DNA from: an uncultured Eubacteriales bacterium | GTDB taxonomy: Bacteria; Bacillota; Clostridia; Oscillospirales; Acutalibacteraceae | DNA: 64,000 bases | NCBI GenBank assembly: GCA_934476085.1 | Contig: CAKSNE010000003.1 | Location: 1-64,000 of the forward strand | Direction: 5' to 3' | Part shown: positions 41,124-49,072 of the stretch, piece after piece | Layout of the letters: every line of letters starts with the position of its first letter | How positions within the stretch are numbered: the stretch's first letter is position 1 | The notes under the pieces: generated by a model | What the model saw: the letters and a program-made list of their open reading frames with translations, nothing else | Databases searched by the model: none | What the model was told of the DNA's origin: nothing | Position numbers and translations under genes: made by a program

Positions 41124-41744
41124 TTATTTTTCGTTTTTATTTATAATATTGTAAAATGATTTTGAGCAAGTTGGATATTCATCTTCAATTTGCTCTTTTT
41201 TTAAGTCAAGTTTTATATTTTGTTTATTAAGATTATTAATAATGCTTGAAAATGCGTTGGTTGAAACGGCTTTGGTGTCGATGAGTGATAAAGAAAAGTT
41301 TTTGTTAAAATTATTTTCATCAAAATAGTGACCTTGAAAAAGCCTTAAAACATAATAAATTTCCGAAAGAATAAATTTATTAAAATCTTTATTTATTTCA
41401 CTCTTGCCAATTCGTGCTGTTATGCTGTATAATAGACTAAGCGAGTTTATTGCAGTAGCTCTTCCGTTGATTAATTCCGGAGCATCCTTTAAATCGGAAT
41501 CAATCTTGTCTGCGTTAAATTCAACCGGCTCGTTTGCATTGCTTGTGATGCCAAGTAAATAGTCGGTGCTGCAATTAAAAATTTGTGATGCTTTAATTAA
41601 AAAGTCCAAGCCACATTCCCTGATACCTTTTTCGTAGTGGGATAGCAGTGCTTGGGAAATGCCAAGGCGAGCGGCAGTTTCTTTTTGTGACCACCCGTTT
41701 TTATGGCGAAGTTCAGATAATCTTTGAGAAAATATATTGTTCAT
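41124..41744 (-). CDS. XRE family transcriptional regulator with helical C-terminal domain
   Basis: A 206-residue protein. Residues 1-65 are a Cro/CI-type helix-turn-helix (RLSELRHKNGWSQKETAARL and GISQALLSHYEKGIRECGLD). The C-terminal 130 residues are helical and unrecognised. It lies divergent to the histidine phosphatase gene; the palindrome at 41763-41789 between them is the likely operator. It is not part of a phage or toxin-antitoxin pair that I can see. Confidence 0.85.
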   Translation of the reverse strand: MNNIFSQRLSELRHKNGWSQKETAARLGISQALLSHYEKGIRECGLDFLIKASQIFNCSTDYLLGITSNANEPVEFNADKIDSDLKDAPELINGRATAINSLSLLYSITARIGKSEINKDFNKFILSEIYYVLRLFQGHYFDENNFNKNFSLSLIDTKAVSTNAFSSIINNLNKQNIKLDLKKEQIEDEYPTCSKSFYNIINKNEK

Positions 41745-41762
41745 TATGTTTATCCTATCCTT

Positions 41763-41789
41763 TATATTTATACTATAAGTATAAATATA
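41763..41789. promoter_or_regulatory. 27-bp perfect palindrome, likely XRE operator
   Basis: Arms TATATTTATACT and AGTATAAATATA are exact inverted repeats around a central ATA. It lies about 20 bp before the XRE start, overlapping the region where its promoter would be. Confidence 0.75.
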
Positions 41790-41856
41790 TCACTTATTAG
41801 GTTATTTGTAAACAAAAGTTTTTTAAAAAATCAACCGAAAGGAATAAAAATAATTT

Positions 41857-42600
41857 ATGAAAACATATACTATTCATCTTATACGACACGGTATGACCGA
41901 AGGAAATAAGGTTGGCAGATATGTCGGAAGTACCGATGCACCGCTTTTTACCGAGGGTATAAATGAGATAAAAGCATTAAAAGAAAAATATGATTACAAA
42001 AGACCGAAATTGTTTTTTTCTTCACCGATGAAAAGATGTATTGAAACACTTGATTTGATTTATGGTGAAAAAGGTCTTGAAATTCTTGCGGTTGATGGCT
42101 TAAAAGAATGTAATTTAGGTGATTTTGAAGGCAAAACCGCTGAAGAATTAATTGATTCACCTGAATATATGGACTGGGTACAACACGGTGCCGCACCACC
42201 GAACGGCGAAAGCAATAAAGACTTTGCAACAAGAGTTTGTTCGGCATTTGTTGCTGTTGTTAAAGAAATTTTAACTCGTGGTATAACCGAATCTGTAATT
42301 TGTGCCCATGGCGGAGTAATTATGACAATTCTTGCGGTTTACGGTTTGCCCCAAAGAAAAATGACAGATTATATGGCTAATAACGGCCGTGGCTTTACTA
42401 TTCGTGTAACCCCGGGCGTTTGGATGAGAACGGGTATGGTAGAAGTTGTGTCTGAGTTTCCGCTAGGTTCAGCTGATGAGCCTGATAACTCGATCAATCC
42501 TGTTAAAAATTCAGATCAAAACCCATTTAGCGGTGTGACTGATGACGAAGAAGTTTTATGGGGCGATCTGGAAGAAAAAGAAGATAAAACAGAAGAATAA
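41857..42600 (+). CDS. Histidine phosphatase family protein (GpmB/CobC-like)
   Basis: A 247-residue enzyme with the phosphohistidine motif LIRHGMTEGNKVGRYVGSTD, the second-arginine block LFFSSPMKRCIETLDLIY, Glu in LKECNLGDFEGKTAEE and the late His in VICAHGGVIMTIL. The family includes phosphoglycerate mutases, alpha-ribazole phosphatases and broad phosphatases; there is no cobalamin gene nearby, so the substrate is open. The C-terminal 45 residues are acidic and low-complexity (SDQNPFSGVTDDEEV), unlike most members. Confidence 0.88.
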   Translation: MKTYTIHLIRHGMTEGNKVGRYVGSTDAPLFTEGINEIKALKEKYDYKRPKLFFSSPMKRCIETLDLIYGEKGLEILAVDGLKECNLGDFEGKTAEELIDSPEYMDWVQHGAAPPNGESNKDFATRVCSAFVAVVKEILTRGITESVICAHGGVIMTILAVYGLPQRKMTDYMANNGRGFTIRVTPGVWMRTGMVEVVSEFPLGSADEPDNSINPVKNSDQNPFSGVTDDEEVLWGDLEEKEDKTEE

Positions 42601-42604
42601 ATTT

Positions 42605-42635
42605 AAAAAGGTGTAGCGGTTTGCTACACCTTTTT
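42605..42635 (+). terminator. Terminator of the histidine phosphatase gene
   Basis: AAAAAGGTGTAGC / GCTACACCTTTTT, 5-nt loop, 13-bp stem. Confidence 0.9.
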
Positions 42636-42771
42636 GCTTTTATAAAATTAGGTTTTAATATGCTTTTTAGCGGAGTGAAAATTATAACAAGCTGATATAG
42701 AGTGCTTGTCATTTAATTAAAAAATCCCTTTTTAATATTTTGCATAGAATATAAATAGGGGGTGATAATCA

Positions 42772-42951
42772 ATGGAGTATGAATACAGAGAGTGCCTTAA
42801 TCAATGTGTTAATGTAAGAATTGAGCCTTGTTGCTGTCATAACGGTTCACATGACCATAGTCACAATGAAGAAAACAATTCTTGTTGTAAAACAGCTTGT
42901 TCATGTGGTTGCAGCGATTTGTTTACAACAAAAAAATGTGGCTGTAATTAA
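42772..42951 (+). CDS. 59-residue Cys/His-rich protein
   Basis: ATG at 42772 follows a strong GGGGGTGATAATC. The peptide contains 12 cysteines and four histidines in 59 residues, in clusters: ECLNQCVNVRIEPCCCHNG, then a SHDHSHN stretch, then NSCCKTACSCGCSD and a terminal KKCGCN. This is the composition of a metal-binding peptide (metallothionein-like) or a heavily cross-linked spore coat protein. I do not recognise a family. It is monocistronic with its own terminator. A sequence CATAGAATA at 42743-42751 resembles the -10 of sigma-K-type sporulation promoters, but no matching -35 is clear. Confidence 0.75.
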   Translation: MEYEYRECLNQCVNVRIEPCCCHNGSHDHSHNEENNSCCKTACSCGCSDLFTTKKCGCN

Positions 42952-42961
42952 TATATAAAAA

Positions 42962-43004
42962 CCATTTGCGCGCTTTGTTTTTTTGGCAAATGCGCGCATT
43001 TTTT
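42962..43004 (+). terminator. Terminator of the Cys/His-rich gene
   Basis: CATTTGCGCGC and GCAAATGCGCGCATTTTTT can form two alternative stems (CATTTGC/GCAAATG or TGCGCGC/GCGCGCA), the second directly followed by TTTTT. Confidence 0.65.
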
Positions 43005-43088
43005 GAAGAAATAAAAATATTGAAATTTTTGTAAAAGAATGATATAATATGAGCGGAAAACGAAATATTCTAAAGAAGGAATTTTATT

Positions 43089-43676
43089 ATGATTGATAAG
43101 AGAGTTATAAAAACTAAAACTAATATTAAAAATACCTTAAAAAAATTAATATTAGACAAGCCTTATGAAAAAATAACGGTAACAGAAATTTGTAATGTTG
43201 CAAAAACAAGCAGAATTACTTTTTATACATATTATGATGACAAAAATTCTGTTGTAGAAGAAATTTTTGACGATTATATGAAAGAAGCAACTAAAGATTA
43301 TTATGCTTTAGAAGAAAAAAATAATAAAGAAAAATCGCCTATTAAAGGTTATTATAATGTTTTAGATGCAATTTTAGATCTTTATTATAACAATTTAGAG
43401 TTTTTTGCTTATACTAATTCGTTTATTAATCCTTATCTTTATTCTTCGTTTTATAGTCATACTTTTACTATTGCAACAAGTTATATTGAAAAACATTCTA
43501 ATGATTTTAAACCGAAATATTCAACAAAATTAACTGCAATTCTTATTTGTAACAGTCTTTGGGGTGTTATTAACGAGTTTCATGCTAATAATGCAGATGA
43601 AGAAGAAGTCAGAAAAAGTGTCAGAAGCATTTATGCCGATATTCTTAATTCTGATATTTTTACAATAGTTAAGTAA
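43089..43676 (+). CDS. TetR/AcrR family regulator
   Basis: A 195-residue protein with an N-terminal TetR helix-turn-helix (IKNTLKKLILDKPYEKITVT, EICNVAKTSRITFYTYYDDK) and a helical ligand domain. It resembles the DhaS-like TetR-C_7/C_8 group common in Clostridia. No obvious divergent target is adjacent: upstream lies the Cys-rich gene on the same strand and downstream a convergent degV. Its ligand is unknown. The start follows AAGAAGGAATT. Confidence 0.87.
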   Translation: MIDKRVIKTKTNIKNTLKKLILDKPYEKITVTEICNVAKTSRITFYTYYDDKNSVVEEIFDDYMKEATKDYYALEEKNNKEKSPIKGYYNVLDAILDLYYNNLEFFAYTNSFINPYLYSSFYSHTFTIATSYIEKHSNDFKPKYSTKLTAILICNSLWGVINEFHANNADEEEVRKSVRSIYADILNSDIFTIVK

Positions 43677-43691
43677 TAATTTTAAACAATA

Positions 43692-43727
43692 AAAAACCTT
43701 ACCGATTTTATAATTGGTAAGGTTTTT
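43692..43727. terminator. Bidirectional terminator, tetR / degV
   Basis: Perfect stem AAAAACCTTACC / GGTAAGGTTTTT between convergent genes. Confidence 0.88.
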
Positions 43728-43732
43728 GTTAT

Positions 43733-44602
43733 TTATTCAACTATACAAGCAGTAATTGCTAAAGCGCCGGGACCGATATGACAGCCAACCGAAAGTGACA
43801 ATGGTGCATAATAAATATCATAGGTCGGAAAAGCTTCTTTTACTTCATCAACCCAAGATTGTAAGGTTTCATCATCAACAAAACTATAAGCAATACAAAC
43901 TGTTAATTTATTTTTCTTTGCTAAATCTAAAAATCTGTTTTCAATATCGTTTTTAATGGCATCAATCATTGTTTTTCTTGCCATTTTCATACCGCGAACT
44001 TTTGAATAAGCGTCTAACTTTTCACCTTGAATTTGTAAAACAGGCTTTAAATTTAAAACTGTGCCGATAGCAGCTGCTGCGGCTGTAATTCTTCCGCCTT
44101 TTTTAAGATATTTTAATGTATCTAAAGTTATATAAATACTGGATTCTAATTTGTCACGCTCTAAAATCTCTTTGATTTCTTTACCGCTTTTGCCTTCTTC
44201 GGCTAATTTTAGTGCGTCTAAAACGGATTGTCTTTGAGTAACAGAAATTCTTTGGTTATCAACTACAAAGACTTTTCCGTCATAATTATTAGCAAACCCT
44301 ATAGCAGTTTCACAAGATTTGCTCAAACCGCTTGACATTGGAATATAAACAATTTCGTCATAGCCTTTTTCTAAAACCTTATCCCACATATCACAAAGAT
44401 CGCCCGGAGCCGGTTGAGAAGTTGAAACATCGGCATCTCGATCAAGAAGTGCATAAAATTCATTATGAGTTAAATTAACGCCTTCTAAATAGTTTTCACC
44501 GTTTATGATAAATGGCATTGGTAGTAAAGCGATACCAAGACTATCAGCCTCTTCTTTTACAATACCGCTGTTTGTATCAGTCATAATTGCAACTTTTTGC
44601 AT
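43733..44602 (-). CDS. DegV family fatty acid-binding protein (1)
   Basis: A 289-residue DegV/FakB-type protein. Typical motifs: IMTDTNSGI at the N-terminus, VSTSQPAPGDLCDMWDKVLE, YIPMSSGLSKSCETAIGFAN, and the C-terminal VGCHIGPGALAI. FakB/DegV proteins bind single fatty acids and present them to a FakA kinase; no fakA is in view. It stands alone, with terminators on one side and 52 bases to the DprA-like gene on the other. A second copy lies at 56425-57303. Confidence 0.9.
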   Translation of the reverse strand: MQKVAIMTDTNSGIVKEEADSLGIALLPMPFIINGENYLEGVNLTHNEFYALLDRDADVSTSQPAPGDLCDMWDKVLEKGYDEIVYIPMSSGLSKSCETAIGFANNYDGKVFVVDNQRISVTQRQSVLDALKLAEEGKSGKEIKEILERDKLESSIYITLDTLKYLKKGGRITAAAAAIGTVLNLKPVLQIQGEKLDAYSKVRGMKMARKTMIDAIKNDIENRFLDLAKKNKLTVCIAYSFVDDETLQSWVDEVKEAFPTYDIYYAPLSLSVGCHIGPGALAITACIVE

Positions 44603-44654
44603 TTTTTGCCTCCTAAAAGTTTAGAAATCACAAAGTATTATAGCACTAAGAAAG

Positions 44655-45509
44655 CTATCTGTCAATTATTGAATTTGCACCGTTTTTGATAAGAAGTTTT
44701 TCAGAATCATAACCATTTTCAAAAACATATAGGTCCGTTAAATTATTCTTTAAACAGTAATTGGCTCCTGAATATGTTCCCGAGATCTTACTGTTGCATT
44801 GGCAAACAAAAGCAGTATCGGCATTAGCATAAATATATTTGTTTCGGCGCAAAGCTTTTTTGCCTTCAAATTCTCCGAATGGGCTAAAATCAGTGCAAAC
44901 GCATAAACTGCCTTTATTGATTAGATCTGTTAACGTTTTATTTTTTAAAATTTGAATTAGCGGAGCAGCACTAAACCAAACGACTTTTCCGCCGTTTTTT
45001 ATTGCACTTTTTGTTGCAATAATATCGCTGCCTCGTGCACCGCCGGTTATTAAAACGCTGTTTTCTTTTGCAATAGTTTCGCCGATATCTTTTGCAAATT
45101 TTTTGGCTCTTTCGCTTATATCACGAGATCCTGTAACCGCTGCCGCCTTATTATTTAAAAGCGATATATCGCCTATACAATAAAGCAAAATCGGTGCTTC
45201 GTCTTTTAGTTTTTTATAAATCTTTTTAGGATAAAATTCATCGTTTTTGCATAAAACAGTTATTTTTAAATCATTTAATTGTTTTAAAATTTCATTGTAA
45301 TCCTGTTTTAATGCCTGATAAATTTTTTCAGCATTCTTTTTAGTTGTTTTATCGGCTAATTCCCATAATTTAAGGTCAAAAATATTTGATAAATCATTAT
45401 TTTTAAAAGTTTTTTCAAAATCAAAAAACTCTTTTTTATTTAAAACACTTTCGCCGAAAATATCATTAACCAAAATAAATCTTGAAAGAGCATCTTTTGA
45501 AATACTCAT
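44655..45509 (-). CDS. DprA-like Rossmann-fold protein
   Basis: A 284-residue protein. The C-terminal two thirds show the DprA/Smf nucleotide-binding fold: AAAVTGSRDISERAKKFAKD, VLITGGARGSDIIATKSAIK and a block around RRNKYIYANADTAFVCQC. The N-terminal SAM-like part is short and divergent, and the glycine pattern GSR..TGGARGxD is of the DprA-like (YpsA-related) rather than canonical type. It overlaps the LicD gene by four bases, not the usual topA or rnhB neighbours, so it may not be the competence DprA. Confidence 0.75.
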   Translation of the reverse strand: MSISKDALSRFILVNDIFGESVLNKKEFFDFEKTFKNNDLSNIFDLKLWELADKTTKKNAEKIYQALKQDYNEILKQLNDLKITVLCKNDEFYPKKIYKKLKDEAPILLYCIGDISLLNNKAAAVTGSRDISERAKKFAKDIGETIAKENSVLITGGARGSDIIATKSAIKNGGKVVWFSAAPLIQILKNKTLTDLINKGSLCVCTDFSPFGEFEGKKALRRNKYIYANADTAFVCQCNSKISGTYSGANYCLKNNLTDLYVFENGYDSEKLLIKNGANSIIDR

Positions 45510-46372
45510 TCTTTTTCACCAAAGTAATTTTTATAGCTTACATTAGTATCAATTTTTACCGCATCGTGTTTTGCAACTCGCTCTTCTTCCGGCGGTAAGG
45601 TCATATAATCGCCAAATGCAATTTTTAAATATTCATCATAACCGATCGGAGCGGAAACTTTTTTGTCTTCAAACGGCAACATAACTACGCTTGAAAAAAT
45701 TTCTTTAGGATATTCGTTTAACATATATTGATACCAAGAGCATAACTCGGTTAAGTTATCACATTCATCAATTTTAAATCTGCTCATTCGCTTTTCGGCT
45801 AAATGCCAAACCTTATATCTTGCCCTTGGAGTTCTAAAGAAAAATAACATAAAGCGTGAAATTAATTCAAGTGCTTTGCCTTTGCTGGTATGCGGCTCGC
45901 CGACTATAAACATAGAGTAAATAAGCGCCCATAAAATTTGAGTTTTTCGTTTAAACCTAGACTTTGGACAACCGTCGAGCGGAATAACGTCAACTCTAAT
46001 GCCATGATGAACTTGCCTTAAATCTTTTTGGCGTTCTTTAATAAAGGTTGTGTTTTCATCAACAACCGCTGCTATTTGTAGTCTTGTATAGTGGTCTTTA
46101 GTTGTTTTTTCAAAGTATAATCCGCTGTCTTTTTGCAATGAATTAAAGTTTTTACAAAGCCATTCATAGTCATCTCTTAACATAAAAACATCTAAATCAT
46201 CGTCCCAAGGAATAAAACCTTTGTGCCTTACAGCACCGATAAGGCCACCGCCGATAAGAAAAATTTTAAGCGAATTTTTATCGCAAAAGTCTTGAAACTT
46301 TAAAAGCAGTTCAAGGCTTTTTTCTTGCAAACTTTTAAGCTGTTGCGGTGTTAAATCCGTAGTGTTTTCCAT
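45506..46372 (-). CDS. LicD family phosphotransferase/nucleotidyltransferase
   Basis: A 288-residue protein with the LicD signature: LLLKFQDFCDKNSLKIFLIG, GGGLIGAVRHKGFIPWDDDL and DVFMLRDDYEWL, with the paired Asp residues that coordinate metal. LicD proteins transfer phosphocholine or similar groups onto surface glycans and teichoic acids. It is the middle gene of a DUF1015-LicD-DprA-like operon, ATG three bases after the DUF1015 stop. The acceptor is unknown; no choline uptake genes are nearby. Confidence 0.88.
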   Translation of the reverse strand: MENTTDLTPQQLKSLQEKSLELLLKFQDFCDKNSLKIFLIGGGLIGAVRHKGFIPWDDDLDVFMLRDDYEWLCKNFNSLQKDSGLYFEKTTKDHYTRLQIAAVVDENTTFIKERQKDLRQVHHGIRVDVIPLDGCPKSRFKRKTQILWALIYSMFIVGEPHTSKGKALELISRFMLFFFRTPRARYKVWHLAEKRMSRFKIDECDNLTELCSWYQYMLNEYPKEIFSSVVMLPFEDKKVSAPIGYDEYLKIAFGDYMTLPPEEERVAKHDAVKIDTNVSYKNYFGEKE

Positions 46373-46374
46373 AA

Positions 46375-47571
46375 TTATTTAATCTTTCTGCCTTCAATAT
46401 AGTAGCGTTTATCTTGTGCGTGGCCCATTGAAAAAGTTTTTCTGGGTAATGAGCCATCAGCTTTAATTGCATCAAAAAGTTCATCTTTTTTCATTCCGTC
46501 GAATAAAAATCCAACGGTGTTTTCTTTTTTTGCAAGTTCTTTTAATGAATTTTCGCCGTGAATATAATCAATTGAGATTTCTTTATGAGAATTTAAATAT
46601 TCATCTAAATAAGTTTGTAAAGTACCGACAGGAAGTTTTGCAGTAGGTTTAATACCGACTTTTTTCTCTCCGTTTGATGATACAATAGTGAAATATTGTG
46701 CGTCATCGCCTGTATATTCGCCACCGTTATCATTAATAAAATCATTAATTGTTTTTGCAACATCACAATTAAATAAAACTCGGTAAATAGGCTCAAAATT
46801 AATAGCAGGACTGTGTATATTAACTATTTCAACCATTGCCTGTTTTGCATTTTTATTATCGGTCAGCTCTGCACATTTTTTAGCGGTAGCTAATGAATGG
46901 TTTCCGTCGCCAACTGCAAAAAGCAATTTATCATCATTATTTTTAATAAGATTTTCAAGATTTTTAATTACGCTGTTACATTTTTCATCGTCTAATAAAT
47001 ATCCCTTTACTTCGCCGCCGTCTAACATAAGCGAAATATCATAAAGCTTTTTACAATCTTCTTTTTCCTTTGAAATAGGCTCAATTACTGTAAAATCAGG
47101 ATCATCAATCAAAAGTAAAATATGAGGAAATTCTATCGGTGCATCTTTTCTTATTTCAACTCTTGGCGGAATACGCTCAACTACTGTTTGCTCGCTTGCA
47201 CGAACAAGAGATTTTGCACCCTTTTTATAATCGTAATCATCAAGATTAACAGCACCTATAATTCCGTCCATAACCTCGCCGTCGCTTTGCTTTCTTGAAA
47301 CAAAAATCATACTGTTTTTATATTCGTCAAAAACACCGTTATCAAGATAATCTTGCATTGTATTATTTATCTTTTCAATTCTTTCTTTTGAATTATCATT
47401 AAGAAAAATTTCAGGCAAAATCATATTATAAGTAGATTTATCATCGCCGACTTTTTCTTTTACTTCGTCCCAATATTTTTTATCAGAAGTAAATTGGTCA
47501 CAAGCGATAACTGCCCAATTATCTTTAATATTTTTTGGTAATAGAATATCAGTTTTATTAAAACAAGCCAT
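46375..47571 (-). CDS. DUF1015 family protein
   Basis: A 398-residue protein of DUF1015 (SerK-like). Motifs: NWAVIACDQFTSDKKYWDEV, LLFAVGDGNHSLATAKKCAE and the C-terminal FLFDGMKKDELFDAI with PRKTFSMGHAQDKRYYIEGR. One archaeal relative is an ADP-dependent serine kinase, but most bacterial members are uncharacterised. It starts the operon with LicD and the DprA-like gene. Full length and intact. Confidence 0.85.
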   Translation of the reverse strand: MACFNKTDILLPKNIKDNWAVIACDQFTSDKKYWDEVKEKVGDDKSTYNMILPEIFLNDNSKERIEKINNTMQDYLDNGVFDEYKNSMIFVSRKQSDGEVMDGIIGAVNLDDYDYKKGAKSLVRASEQTVVERIPPRVEIRKDAPIEFPHILLLIDDPDFTVIEPISKEKEDCKKLYDISLMLDGGEVKGYLLDDEKCNSVIKNLENLIKNNDDKLLFAVGDGNHSLATAKKCAELTDNKNAKQAMVEIVNIHSPAINFEPIYRVLFNCDVAKTINDFINDNGGEYTGDDAQYFTIVSSNGEKKVGIKPTAKLPVGTLQTYLDEYLNSHKEISIDYIHGENSLKELAKKENTVGFLFDGMKKDELFDAIKADGSLPRKTFSMGHAQDKRYYIEGRKIK

Positions 47572-47700
47572 AAAAATCCTGTCCTTTACACTTTTTAAAT
47601 CAATTATAGCAGATATACTTTTATTTTACAATAAAATTTGTATAGTTTTGGAGCAAAAAGGCAAAAATAATCTTAAAACAAAGGAAGGATTTTTATATTT

Positions 47701-49023
47701 ATGAAAATAAAAAAACGACCGTTTATAAGAATTATAAGTTTTCTTTGTGCTGCGGTTTTGGCAGCAGGCGGATTTGCTTTAACAGAGCATAATAACAAGG
47801 TTTATTTGCGTCAGCAGATTACAAATGAGTATAAACAGTCTTTAACTGAATTTTCTTCGCTTATAAGCGAAATTAACTTTGGACTTAAAAAACAACTTTA
47901 TTCATCTTCTCCGACAATGTTATCAAATTTATCCGCAGATATTTATAAAAATTCAGCGGCGGCTAAAGAGTGTTTAGAGCGATTGCCTGTATCAGAAAAA
48001 TCGACTGAAAACATTTATAAGTTTTTAGCGACAACCGGCGATTTTTCAAAAGCGGTTTCTGCTTCAAATACCGATGAAGTTACCGAAAAAAATAAAAAGC
48101 AACTAAAAAAGCTGATAGACTTCAGCGATAAGTTGACAGATGAAATTACTGCGACCGCATCTATGCTTGAAGACAATGATTTGTTATCAGAAGATGTTGA
48201 TAATGCTATGAATAAGCTTGATATCGCAACTACATTTTCATCATCAGCCGAAGACATTGGAGAAATTGCAAAAAACATTCCGACATTAATTTATGACGGG
48301 CCGTTTTCTGACCATGTAAACAAGAAAGAAGCAGAGCTTTTAAAAAGGGCAAAGCCTTTTTCAAAAGAAGAAGCTATGAAGAAAGCAGAAGTTTATTTAA
48401 ACGAACGAAATTTAAAGTATACTTGTGATGAAAATTCCGCCACCGAAAGTTATATATTTGAAGGTAACGGCTCTGTTTGTGCAGTTACAAAAAAGGGCGG
48501 TTACTGCCTTTATATGAACAAACTAAAATCAGTTAATAAGACAAAAATAAAACCGAAAACCGCAATATCAAACGCTAAAGCGTATTTAAAAGATGTTTTA
48601 GGTCTTGATTTTAAAGAGAGCTATTATATAATCAATGAAAATATTATTACAATTAATATGGCTTATTTTGAAAACAATATTATTTATTATCCTGATTTAA
48701 TAAAAGTCGGTGTAAGACTTGATAACGGCGATATAACTTCAGTTGAAGCCAGGGGATTTATTATGAGCCATCATAAGCGTGAAGTCAACGAATTTTCAAA
48801 TTCTGTTGAACAGGCAAAAAAAGTTGTGGCAAATCAGCTTAAAGTGGTAGGTTCATCTAAAGCATTAATCTCAAATGATGCATTAGATGAAAAATACTGT
48901 TATGAATTTAAATGCAAAACAGAAGAAAACGAAGATGTAATTGTTTATATTAATGAAAAATCGCTTGTTGAAGAAAATATATTTATAATTATTCATACCG
49001 AAGGCGGAACACTTACAAAATAA
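47701..49023 (+). CDS. ypeB: YpeB-like spore germination protein
   Basis: A 440-residue protein with an N-terminal signal anchor (residues 10-27), a long helical part (residues 35-200) and C-terminal PepSY-like domains. The motif IYDGPFSDHV at the helical-PepSY border is characteristic of YpeB, which is needed to place the cortex-lytic enzyme SleB in Bacillus spores. SleB is not encoded next to it here. The gene is flanked by terminators and divergent to DUF1015. Its presence is the best sign that the organism sporulates. Confidence 0.85.
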   Translation: MKIKKRPFIRIISFLCAAVLAAGGFALTEHNNKVYLRQQITNEYKQSLTEFSSLISEINFGLKKQLYSSSPTMLSNLSADIYKNSAAAKECLERLPVSEKSTENIYKFLATTGDFSKAVSASNTDEVTEKNKKQLKKLIDFSDKLTDEITATASMLEDNDLLSEDVDNAMNKLDIATTFSSSAEDIGEIAKNIPTLIYDGPFSDHVNKKEAELLKRAKPFSKEEAMKKAEVYLNERNLKYTCDENSATESYIFEGNGSVCAVTKKGGYCLYMNKLKSVNKTKIKPKTAISNAKAYLKDVLGLDFKESYYIINENIITINMAYFENNIIYYPDLIKVGVRLDNGDITSVEARGFIMSHHKREVNEFSNSVEQAKKVVANQLKVVGSSKALISNDALDEKYCYEFKCKTEENEDVIVYINEKSLVEENIFIIIHTEGGTLTK

Positions 49024-49027
49024 AATT

Positions 49028-49066
49028 AAAAGCAGTTTATTGTTTGCTCAATAAACTGCTTTTTTT
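49028..49066. terminator. Bidirectional terminator, ypeB / lysozyme
   Basis: AAAAGCAGTTTATTG / CAATAAACTGCTTTTTT with 6-nt loop between convergent genes. Confidence 0.9.
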
Positions 49067-49072
49067 AATAGA

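Noticed and set aside
42743..42751. CATAGAATA as a sigma-K promoter of the Cys/His-rich gene.
   Set aside because: The -10-like match is alone; no -35 AC element at the expected distance is convincing, so sporulation control remains a guess.
43733..44602. DegV protein as a degradative enzyme regulator.
   Set aside because: The historical name is misleading; motifs fit the fatty acid-binding FakB/DegV fold only.
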